In this document: positions 1-5,170 of the stretch, piece by piece
Layout: every line of letters starts with the position of its first letter
Numbering within the stretch: the first letter of the stretch is position 1
Assembly: GCA_023228185.1 (NCBI GenBank)
Contig: JALOBQ010000061.1
Location: forward strand, 1 to 5,839
Direction of reading: 5' to 3'
Length of the DNA stretch: 5,839 bases
DNA from: Candidatus Omnitrophota bacterium
GTDB taxonomy: Bacteria; Omnitrophota; Gorgyraeia; Gygaellales; Profunditerraquicolaceae
Translations under genes and position numbers: made by a program
Notes under the pieces: generated by a model
What the model was told of the DNA's origin: nothing
Databases searched by the model: none
The model's input: the letters and a program-made list of their open reading frames with translations, nothing else

Positions 1-148
1 AAACATTCCCCGGGTTTACGTTAAGCGGCGCAAAAGTATTTTTCTGTTCTGCGGCAGGCGGAATAACCGGCGGCTCAGCGGCAACTCCTCTTATCAAAAG
101 AACAAAACAAAAAGCAGCGCAAAAAATAATCTGCCGGATGATTTTCAT
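1..148 (-). CDS. Exported protein, N-terminal fragment; probable type II secretion secretin (GspD-like)
   Basis: The reading frame starts with ATG at 148 and runs off the window edge after 49 codons. What is seen is a classic Sec signal peptide: positive charge at K2 and R5, a hydrophobic core around residues 7-19, and a likely signal peptidase I site after V-A-A (residues 22-24). A proline-rich mature start (EPPVIPPAAEQ) follows. Its ATG overlaps the TGA of the GspC-like gene by four bases (ATGA), so it is very likely translationally coupled to it. No secretin domain has been reached yet. The secretin call is inference: gspD normally follows gspC, and the product must be exported. Other exported secretion or pilus proteins remain possible. 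The coding call is fairly sure; the function is not. Confidence 0.6.
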   Translation of the reverse strand, partial: MKIIRQIIFCAAFCFVLLIRGVAAEPPVIPPAAEQKNTFAPLNVNPGNV

Positions 149-813
149 CTTAATTCATACTCCTGCGCGCCGCTGTCAGAACTCATTTCAAGCGTAGCCG
201 AATTACGCGAAATTTCTTTTATTTTAATCTGATCGCTTAACAATTCGCCTTTTTTTAAAGTATAGGTCCGGGAATCTTTAGCGTTTTCAATCATCACTTC
301 AGGAGCCTGCGACCAAATGATTCCCACAAGCTTGAAATCTTTGAACATTTGCGTTAAAACTGTATTTTGTTCAACGCTTTTTTCACCCTGGGCCGGCTCG
401 GCTGATTTACTGCCAAAAACCGTAAAAATATTTCTTTTTAAATCCTGCGCGGAAATAGGCAGGCGCCCCAGATTTTGGGTCTCTTTGGCGCTAACCAACT
501 TAGCGATGGACTCCGCGTCAGAAGCGGTAAAATAAACCGCGTTAGAACGCGAGATCGCCGGGCCAGTGGCTAAAACGTAAAAAAACAAAGTAATCAGCAG
601 GCAAGCAATACCAATTACCGTTTTATTCACGAAAAATAAATTAATTTTTATGTTTTTAATATAGGAATTGACAGCCGGCAGGCTGAAATTTATCGGCTTA
701 AGATTATGCAAGCCGAACTTTGGCGCGCTCGCCATCTGCCTTTGCTTGGGGTCAGCCGGAGCTGCCTCAATAAGTTTCAAAAGCCTTTCATCGGAAGTTT
801 GTTTATCAATCAT
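145..813 (-). CDS. GspC/PulC-like inner-membrane secretion protein
   Basis: The 222-residue product has a cytosolic N-terminal part of about 64 residues, one membrane helix at about 65-83 (TVIGIACLLITLFFYVLA) and a periplasmic remainder. Residues about 126-222 resemble the homology region (HR) shared by GspC and PilP proteins. They run from a DLKRNIF start through FKLVGIIWSQAPEVMIENA and a TYTLKKGE turn to a closing beta strand (ATLEMSS...YEL). In type II secretion, GspC links the inner-membrane platform to the N-terminal domain of the secretin, and the next gene encodes an exported protein in the secretin position. The protein ends at the HR domain, with no PDZ or coiled-coil tail, so it is shorter than typical GspC. 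Its ATG overlaps the TAA of the ATPase gene (TAATG), with AGGAG nine bases upstream. A PilP-like or other pilus role is possible. Confidence 0.72.
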   Translation of the reverse strand: MIDKQTSDERLLKLIEAAPADPKQRQMASAPKFGLHNLKPINFSLPAVNSYIKNIKINLFFVNKTVIGIACLLITLFFYVLATGPAISRSNAVYFTASDAESIAKLVSAKETQNLGRLPISAQDLKRNIFTVFGSKSAEPAQGEKSVEQNTVLTQMFKDFKLVGIIWSQAPEVMIENAKDSRTYTLKKGELLSDQIKIKEISRNSATLEMSSDSGAQEYELR

Positions 814-1637
814 TAAACTACGCTCCTGGCAACTAAATCGCGGATTAATGAACCATCAATCAAGGTTTTATTTCCGGTAATCAGCGACCTTAACGCGTTA
901 TGGCAAATCAGATTTATCTTACGCGGATAACCCTGGCTGTAATGGTGAATTTCGCTAACTGCGTCATCCGTAAAGAGTTTCATCTCTGGGCTAAAGCCGG
1001 AATGATGCAAGCGGAAATTAATCAAATCCGCTGTTTCCTGCTCATCCAAAGGGTTGATTACGTATTTAAGCACAATCCGGTCAAAAAAGTTTTTAATCTC
1101 TTTGATTCTGGGTAAAAGTTCCATCTGGGAAAATAAAACCAGCTGCAGCAATTTATATTCGTTGGTTTCGTAATTTAACAAGACCCGCAGGATCTCCAAA
1201 GAATCGGCGTTAAGTTTCTGGGCTTCGTCAACTACTAAAACAACGGTTTTGTTTTCATCCACGCTTTTTTGGAAAAGGTATTTTTTGATTGCCTCTTTGT
1301 AATCTAAAATACTCGGCTCACCCTGGATTTGATCACGGATATTGAACGTACGCACCAGAGACTCTAAAAATAATTCATCGCTATCCGCGGTAGGATCCAG
1401 GATCATATAAAAAAGTATATCCGAACGTTCTTTGAGCATCTGAAAAAGTTTGCGCGAGAGAGTAGTTTTGCCAACACCCACATCTCCTAAAATCACGCTT
1501 AAGCCCCGGCGTAACCGGATTTCCACAAGCAGGCGCATTAAAGCCGCTTTATGCTCGGTGGACTCGTAAAAAAAATCCGGATCCGGGCTGTTGGAAAACG
1601 GTTCTTTGCTTAATCCTAATGCCGAATAATAACTCAT
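813..1637 (-). CDS. ExeA/GspA-family AAA+ ATPase
   Basis: The 274-residue product has the signature of the ExeA/GspA family. The N-terminus is of the form GLSKEPFSNSPDPDFFYES (residues 8-26; compare GLxxxPFxxxPDPxFxY), with a conserved H near 29. A Walker A motif GDVGVGKT is at 51-58 and a Walker B VVLVVDEAQ at 132-140. The family segment FDRIVLKYVINPLDEQET is at 185-202, and a sensor-2-like GYPRKIN at 236-242. In Aeromonas, ExeA is an ATP-binding partner of ExeB that remodels peptidoglycan so the secretin can assemble. No C-terminal peptidoglycan-binding domain or membrane helix is present here; the protein stops after the ATPase core, so it is probably cytosolic. The ATG overlaps the MerR-like TGA (ATGA) and the TAA overlaps the next ATG, placing it in one operon. 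The family call is firm. The link to secretion comes from the neighbours. Confidence 0.88.
   Translation of the reverse strand: MSYYSALGLSKEPFSNSPDPDFFYESTEHKAALMRLLVEIRLRRGLSVILGDVGVGKTTLSRKLFQMLKERSDILFYMILDPTADSDELFLESLVRTFNIRDQIQGEPSILDYKEAIKKYLFQKSVDENKTVVLVVDEAQKLNADSLEILRVLLNYETNEYKLLQLVLFSQMELLPRIKEIKNFFDRIVLKYVINPLDEQETADLINFRLHHSGFSPEMKLFTDDAVSEIHHYSQGYPRKINLICHNALRSLITGNKTLIDGSLIRDLVARSVV
823..827 (-). promoter_or_regulatory. Ribosome binding site of the GspC-like gene, inside the ATPase gene
   Basis: AGGAG on the minus strand lies nine bases before the ATG at 813, within the last codons of the upstream ATPase gene. It supports this start and allows independent initiation as well as coupling through the TAATG junction. 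Confidence 0.6.
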
Positions 1638-1864
1638 ATTTCTTTCTTAATAATACCCCTGATTAACCTTAAAGAATAACCCTGGCTTTTTAGTTTGGTA
1701 ATTCTGCTTAAACCAACGCTTACTTCGCGCGAATTATAAAGCCGATTATTGCCTTCTCGGCGTTTTACCGTAAGCAGGCCAAGATTGGTATAGTAATTTA
1801 CTGTTTGGTAGGAAATATTGTATTTTTTGCTGATTTCAGCTGGAGAGATTAATAATTTTGCCAT
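1634..1864 (-). CDS. Small stand-alone MerR-type DNA-binding protein
   Basis: The 76-residue product is essentially one MerR-type winged helix-turn-helix. Helices run ISPAEISKKYNISYQTVNYYTNLGLL (about 6-31), a wing follows with R35-R36 and NNRLYNSREV (39-48), and the last helix pair covers ITKLKSQGYSLRLIRGIIKK (55-74). Classical MerR proteins add a dimerisation helix and an effector domain; neither is present. The size and start resemble BldC-type small MerR proteins. The ATG at 1864 is chosen because AGGAGG lies seven bases upstream; an in-frame TTG one codon earlier would be only four bases from it. It is the first gene of the operon, directly after a promoter carrying direct repeats, so autoregulation and control of the secretion genes is a natural inference. 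The domain call is strong; the regulon is not known. Confidence 0.85.
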   Translation of the reverse strand: MAKLLISPAEISKKYNISYQTVNYYTNLGLLTVKRREGNNRLYNSREVSVGLSRITKLKSQGYSLRLIRGIIKKEI

Positions 1865-1871
1865 CAAAAAG

Positions 1872-1877
1872 CCTCCT
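1872..1877 (-). promoter_or_regulatory. Strong ribosome binding site deciding the MerR-like start
   Basis: AGGAGG on the minus strand, seven bases before the ATG at 1864. The spacing favours this ATG over the TTG at 1867. Confidence 0.8.
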
Positions 1878-1897
1878 TTTAATTACCTGAAGATTGA

Positions 1898-1957
1898 GAT
1901 ATAGTAAGTTATAGTAAGTGCTTTAATGATATAGCAAATGATATATGATATAGTATG
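1898..1957. repeat. Cluster of short direct repeats in the promoter, candidate operator
   Basis: Plus-strand copies of a (g)atatagtaag-like unit occur at 1898-1908 (gatatagtaag), 1909-1918 (ttatagtaag), 1928-1938 (gatatagcaaa) and 1947-1957 (gatatagtatg), with a partial gatatat at 1940-1946. All point the same way. The first two sit exactly 10 bases apart (atagtaagt at 1901 and again at 1911), and the others follow at about 20 and 19 bases, so most copies fall on one face of the helix. They cover the promoter spacer, the -10 box, the expected start point and the early leader. A role as binding sites for the MerR-like protein encoded just downstream is inference. Confidence 0.75.
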
Positions 1958-1966
1958 TTTTGTCAA
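1938..1966 (-). promoter_or_regulatory. Sigma-70-type promoter of the MerR-like/ATPase/GspC-like operon
   Basis: On the minus strand a perfect TTGACA (1966-1961) is followed after 17 bases by TATCAT (1943-1938), five of six matches to TATAAT. Transcription would start near 1931 and give a leader of about 68 bases before the MerR-like ATG. The -10 box and spacer overlap the direct-repeat cluster, so binding there would be expected to block or remodel polymerase access. The spacer is the standard 17 bp, not the long 19-20 bp spacer of classical MerR-activated promoters. Confidence 0.72.
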
Positions 1967-2180
1967 GTAAAATTTTGATTTTTACCGACGGGAAAGCTAA
2001 AATCTGAATAACGATGATTTTGAATAAGTTTTTTAACGAAATATTTATTTTTTTATTTATCTGGCGGATTTTTACGTAACTTAAACGTTTTCAATCTCTT
2101 TTAGCCCTGTTAAAATCATAAAATCAGGTTAAATTTGATTGTTTTTTAAGCAATTGCGGTGATTTTTTTAGGCTGGGTAA
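1967..2180. other. AT-rich intergenic spacer without a recognisable gene
   Basis: Together with the promoter and repeats (1865-1966) this makes a gap of about 316 bases between the PadR-like stop and the MerR-like start. Seen here are AT-rich sequence, a 19-base perfect mirror repeat of A and T centred at 2051 (2042-2060) and an 8-base palindrome GCAATTGC near 2151. No hairpin followed by a T-run on the minus strand was found, so the end of the padR transcript is not explained and read-through is possible. The only short frames lack a ribosome binding site. Confidence 0.6.
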
Positions 2181-2696
2181 TTAAATAGATTTGAGAAGAT
2201 TTTTAATATAACCGCTTTCGGATTTAAGCAAACAGAGGTTATGCTCTAAAATACGCTGGAGAGCCAAGGTTGATCTGATCGGTTTGGTTTTTAACACATC
2301 TTCTATGCTGCGGGAAATTTTTCCTAAGATCTTCAATCGCGCGCTCAAGCGCCTGCGGCTTATCGCGGGAGCCAAATAATCTAAAAAATAAAGGCTTAAG
2401 TCCAGGCTGAATTGCGGCCGGTGTAAGTCAAAAAAACTTTTATTAAGCAGCTGGTCAAAACGCTGTTTGCCTTTATCAGTCAGGCAATAAACAAAACGCT
2501 CAGGCCGCCTGCCTGATTTAGCCGCTTGCTTAGTGAGCAATCCTTTTTTTTCCAGAACTTTTAAAGGATAATATATTGATTTCAGGTCGATGCCGGCGAA
2601 ATGATTGAGAATTTCGCGGATTTTGATTTTTACGTCATAACCATGCTTGGGGCTTTGGCGTAATAAACCTAATAATAAAAACTCCTGTCCAATCAT
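2181..2696 (-). CDS. PadR-family transcriptional regulator
   Basis: The 171-residue product has a PadR-type winged helix at about 6-83. It shows LLLGLLRQSPKHGYDVK (7-23, with the typical HGY), then SIYYPLKVLEKKGLLT (40-55) as recognition helix, then the wing SGRRPERFVYCLTDKGK (61-77). The remainder (about 90-171) is helical and fits the C-terminal dimerisation part of longer PadR proteins (Vir-activator type); the total length matches that subgroup. PadR proteins are usually repressors that respond to small molecules or stress. Its ATG overlaps the accA TGA (ATGA) and there is only a weak upstream GG, so its translation probably depends on accA translation. That location suggests a link to fatty acid or envelope supply, which is inference. 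No operator could be assigned. Confidence 0.85.
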   Translation of the reverse strand: MIGQEFLLLGLLRQSPKHGYDVKIKIREILNHFAGIDLKSIYYPLKVLEKKGLLTKQAAKSGRRPERFVYCLTDKGKQRFDQLLNKSFFDLHRPQFSLDLSLYFLDYLAPAISRRRLSARLKILGKISRSIEDVLKTKPIRSTLALQRILEHNLCLLKSESGYIKNLLKSI

Positions 2697-3637
2697 CCTG
2701 TAACACCCATACTGCGGAATTTTTTATAACGCAGTTTTAGCAAATCTTCTTTGTCCAAAGCTTCCAGCGTTTTAAAATTACGCAACACGGTTTCTTTAAT
2801 GCTTTGCGCTTGTTTTGCCGGGTCGCGGTGCGCGCCGCCTAAAGGCTCAGGAATAACTTCATCGATAATACCCATCTTCAACAGATCCGGGCCGGTAAGC
2901 TTCAGCACTTCGGCTGCTTGAGGAGCTTTTAAACCATCTTTCCAAAGTATTGCCGCGCAGCCTTCAGGAGAAATGACCGAATAATAAGAATTTTCTAAAA
3001 CCATTACTTTATCAGCCACGCCCACGCCTAAAGCGCCTCCTGAGCCTCCTTCACCAATGACAATGGAGATAATCGGAGTGGATATTCTTGCCATTTCCAT
3101 AAGGTTAGTAGCGATTGCCTGCGATTGGCCGCGCTCTTCAGCGCCAATGCCCGGATACGCTCCCGGGGTATCGATAAAAATCAGTATCGGCAAACCGAAT
3201 TCTTCTGCCAGGCGCATCAAGCGCAGGGCTTTGCGGTAGCCTTCCGGATGCGCGCAGCCAAAATTACGTTTTAAGTTTTCTTTCGTGTCGCGGCCTTTTT
3301 GATGGCCGATAACCAGGATTTTTTTCTTATCCAATTTGCAAAATCCGCAAACTAAAGCCAGGTCATCCCCAAAAAGGCGGTCGCCGTGCAATTCCAGAAA
3401 ATCAGTCATCAACATACTAACATAATCAAGCGTATAAGGCCTTTGCGGATGGCGGGCAAGCTGGACCTTCTGCCAGGCGCTTAAGTTACTGTAAGTATCT
3501 TTTCTTAAATGCTCGAGTTTTTCTTCAAGTTTTTTGACTTCCGAAGAAAGGTCGATTTTTTTATCCAAGATAAAAGCTTTTAACTCCTGGATTTTTTTCT
3601 CCAATTCCACGATAGGTTTTTCAAAATCTAAAGCCAT
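2693..3637 (-). CDS. accA: Acetyl-CoA carboxylase, carboxyltransferase subunit alpha
   Basis: AccA and AccD together form the carboxyltransferase that moves CO2 from biotin on AccB to acetyl-CoA, giving malonyl-CoA, the first committed step of fatty acid synthesis in the cytosol. The 314-residue product has normal family length. An N-terminal helical segment (1-50) precedes QLARHPQRPYTLDYV (59-73), then GHQKGRDTKENLKRNFG (111-127), HPEGYRKALRLM (130-141), IDTPGAYPGIGAEERGQ (155-171), IGEGGSGGAL (194-203) with the oxyanion-type glycines, and SPEGCAAILW (223-232), ending near EPLGGAHRD (264-272). The ATG at 3637 has AAAGGA upstream at good spacing. It starts 22 bases after the L,D-transpeptidase gene and overlaps padR by four bases. 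No accD, accB or accC is in the window, so the partner subunits must be encoded elsewhere. Confidence 0.97.
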   Translation of the reverse strand: MALDFEKPIVELEKKIQELKAFILDKKIDLSSEVKKLEEKLEHLRKDTYSNLSAWQKVQLARHPQRPYTLDYVSMLMTDFLELHGDRLFGDDLALVCGFCKLDKKKILVIGHQKGRDTKENLKRNFGCAHPEGYRKALRLMRLAEEFGLPILIFIDTPGAYPGIGAEERGQSQAIATNLMEMARISTPIISIVIGEGGSGGALGVGVADKVMVLENSYYSVISPEGCAAILWKDGLKAPQAAEVLKLTGPDLLKMGIIDEVIPEPLGGAHRDPAKQAQSIKETVLRNFKTLEALDKEDLLKLRYKKFRSMGVTG

Positions 3638-3659
3638 TTGTTTTTCCTTTGATCGCTGG

Positions 3660-4481
3660 TTAATCTACGATAGTTACTTCCGTGCCTATTGGGGTAATAC
3701 TATAGAGCTCTTCAACATCGCTGTTAGCCAGCCGCACGCAGCCTTGGGTAACCTGTTTGCCTAATTCTTTCGGTTCAGTGGTGCCGTGTATTCCGTAACC
3801 GGCAAGATTAAAACCCATCCAACGCGTGCCTAAAACATTGTCCGGGCTTTCCGGCGGAACAGCTGAGCCGGTTTTAAACCAGGTAGGATTAGGCAATTTA
3901 GTGGTAATTTTAAATATGCCTACGGGGGTAGAATTGTTTTTGCCTGTAGATACGGTATAACTTTTTATCAATTCCTCGTCGCATTTAAGCAAAAGAATAT
4001 TCTGGGATTTATCCACGAAAATCGTAAAAGGCGCATTCCAAACCTTAATTTTACGGCCGGGAATAATTTTGGCGTCAGTCAAATTATTGCTTTTCATGAT
4101 TAACTCGGTAGTTGTTCTAAATGCCCGGGCGATTTTATTTAAAGTATCCCCCGGTTTTATTTCATAAACCTGGCTGTGCGGAGTAATTACCGCGGAAAAT
4201 AAAAGCCGTATATTTATATCTTCAGTTTTTTTCTGCCAGCTTGCCACTTCAGTTGAGCCGGAAAAATTTTCGACCAGCTTTTGATAAAGGTCTTTGGCTT
4301 GCGTTAGATTGCCTTTGATTTCTGCTTGCCTTGCCTGGTTAACCAGAATAGAAAGTGAAGTTGACGATTGCCCGGAGGAATTTTTATTATTCACGCGGCA
4401 GGATCTGTTTATAAAAACACTGAGTAAAACCGCCACGGCAATTACGCACGCTGAAATTATAATCACGATCTTTTTATCCAC
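3660..4481 (-). CDS. Membrane-anchored LysM-YkuD L,D-transpeptidase
   Basis: Enzymes of this family form 3-3 cross-links in peptidoglycan or attach proteins to it, acting outside the inner membrane. Numbering from the GTG at 4481 (273 residues): an uncleaved-looking membrane anchor at about 5-24, a TPR-like helix pair at about 42-80 (VNQARQAEIKGNLTQAKDLY), a LysM peptidoglycan-binding domain at about 105-147 (YEIKPGDTLNKIARAF) and a YkuD catalytic domain at about 150-273. The catalytic motif is present as GIHGT with His232, then TQGCVRL with the nucleophile Cys248. The GTG is chosen because AGGAGG lies ten bases upstream; the in-frame TTG at 4490 is only one base from it. The gene lies between divPAP and accA with short gaps, so it is co-transcribed. 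It could be a structural cross-linker or a stress enzyme. Confidence 0.9.
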   Translation of the reverse strand: MDKKIVIIISACVIAVAVLLSVFINRSCRVNNKNSSGQSSTSLSILVNQARQAEIKGNLTQAKDLYQKLVENFSGSTEVASWQKKTEDINIRLLFSAVITPHSQVYEIKPGDTLNKIARAFRTTTELIMKSNNLTDAKIIPGRKIKVWNAPFTIFVDKSQNILLLKCDEELIKSYTVSTGKNNSTPVGIFKITTKLPNPTWFKTGSAVPPESPDNVLGTRWMGFNLAGYGIHGTTEPKELGKQVTQGCVRLANSDVEELYSITPIGTEVTIVD

Positions 4482-4491
4482 CTTTAACAAT

Positions 4492-4497
4492 CCTCCT
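4492..4497 (-). promoter_or_regulatory. Ribosome binding site deciding the L,D-transpeptidase start
   Basis: AGGAGG on the minus strand sits one base before a TTG (4490) and ten bases before a GTG (4481). One base is too close for initiation, so the GTG is preferred although ten bases is on the long side. Confidence 0.65.
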
Positions 4498-4512
4498 TTG
4501 GGAAAACTTTAT

Positions 4513-4959
4513 TTATCCGGCAATCAAAGCGATTAGCACGCCTAAGAAAAAACCCATAATCACTTCCACCGGAGTGTGGCCGATTAACTCGCGCAGGCGT
4601 ATCTCCTGGATCTTGCCCTGCCAGTAGATATCATCCATAATTTTATTTAAAATACGCGCCTGTTTTCCTGTTGAGCGGCGCACTCCTTGGGCGTCAAACA
4701 TCACCACAATCGCAAAAACAAAAGCCAAAGCAAAATACACTGAACCAAAACCGCAATTTTTACCGATTGAAGTGGCAAGGCACGCGGCGCCGGCGGCATG
4801 CGAAGAAGGCATGCCTCCGGAACCGATGAACCAGCGGAAATCAAACCGTTTCTGCCGGAATATACCGATGATCACCTTAATCGTCTGGGCGATTAACCAG
4901 GCAGAAATGGTGGTCATCAGGATCTTATTTCTATAAAATTCTATAAATATCTCGCTCAT
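4513..4959 (-). CDS. Divergent PAP2-family membrane protein (YuiD/DUF212-like)
   Basis: The 148-residue product has the family's usual length and its three signature blocks: GGMPSSHAA at 48-56, a FDAQGVRRSTGKQA stretch at 88-101 followed by LN at 104-105, and ELIGHTPVEVIMG at 124-136. Membrane helices are likely at about 13-33, 52-66, 74-90 and 132-147. These proteins are related to PAP2 phosphatases, which dephosphorylate lipid phosphates. The SSH and GHTPVE blocks correspond to the phosphatase motifs 2 and 3, but the substrate is not established for this branch. The ATG at 4959 has no clear Shine-Dalgarno sequence close by. It is first in the operon with the L,D-transpeptidase (31-base gap), accA and padR, which fits an envelope lipid role (inference). 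The family call is firm. Confidence 0.92.
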   Translation of the reverse strand: MSEIFIEFYRNKILMTTISAWLIAQTIKVIIGIFRQKRFDFRWFIGSGGMPSSHAAGAACLATSIGKNCGFGSVYFALAFVFAIVVMFDAQGVRRSTGKQARILNKIMDDIYWQGKIQEIRLRELIGHTPVEVIMGFFLGVLIALIAG

Positions 4960-5046
4960 TATTCGTTTGCTAAGGCGAAAACCACCTTAATCTTTCAAAA
5001 ACCGCAAGTTGCCTGTTTATTCTTTCTCTAATTGCCGCAATAAGTT

Positions 5047-5076
5047 TTGTTCCTGTTAATTCCAAGCTTATATTAT
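5047..5076 (+). promoter_or_regulatory. Possible promoter of the ComM-like gene
   Basis: TTGTTC (5047-5052) and TATTAT (5071-5076) are separated by 18 bases. The -10 box occupies the same A/T block as the minus-strand -10 box, so the two would compete. The leader would be about 88 bases and contains the 10-base palindrome ttaagcttaa at 5148-5157 just before the ribosome binding site. Confidence 0.4.
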
Positions 5077-5099
5077 ATAAACCAGGGCTTAAAAAGCAA
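5072..5099 (-). promoter_or_regulatory. Probable promoter of the divPAP-ldt-accA-padR operon
   Basis: On the minus strand TTGCTT (5099-5094) is followed after 16 bases by a perfect TATAAT (5077-5072). Transcription would begin near 5065, leaving a leader of about 105 bases before the divPAP ATG. The -10 box is strong, the -35 box weak. Confidence 0.5.
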
Positions 5100-5156
5100 G
5101 CTATTTTATCAGCCAAAGCAGTTAGATTCTACGTTTTTTTACGTCTATTAAGCTTA

Positions 5157-5162
5157 AGGAGG
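5157..5162 (+). promoter_or_regulatory. Ribosome binding site of the ComM-like gene
   Basis: A full AGGAGG lies eight bases before the ATG at 5171, confirming that start. Confidence 0.8.
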
Positions 5163-5170
5163 GTAAAAAC

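Noticed and set aside
2042..2060. 19-base perfect mirror repeat of A and T.
   Set aside because: A low-complexity AT tract can produce this by chance; no function can be supported.
2014..2079. Plus-strand 21-residue hydrophobic frame (MILNKFFNEIF...), resembling a small toxin peptide.
   Set aside because: No ribosome binding site or promoter is visible, and the hydrophobicity follows from the T-rich sequence.
2095..2140. CCTG...CAGG arms as a possible terminator after padR.
   Set aside because: The stem is four pairs with a long AT loop and no T-run follows on the minus strand.
3660..4481. TQGC in place of the common SHGC around the L,D-transpeptidase cysteine, as a sign of lost activity.
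   Set aside because: The family motif allows S or T, and the position before GC varies within YkuD proteins; His and Cys are both kept at normal spacing.
4959..4985. Nine-codon GTG-started frame whose TAA overlaps the divPAP ATG, a possible leader peptide for coupled translation.
   Set aside because: No Shine-Dalgarno site precedes the GTG; such a short frame is expected by chance.
5031..5041. ATTGCCGCAAT inverted repeat in the divPAP leader as an operator.
   Set aside because: Short, a single copy, and no second site elsewhere in the window.
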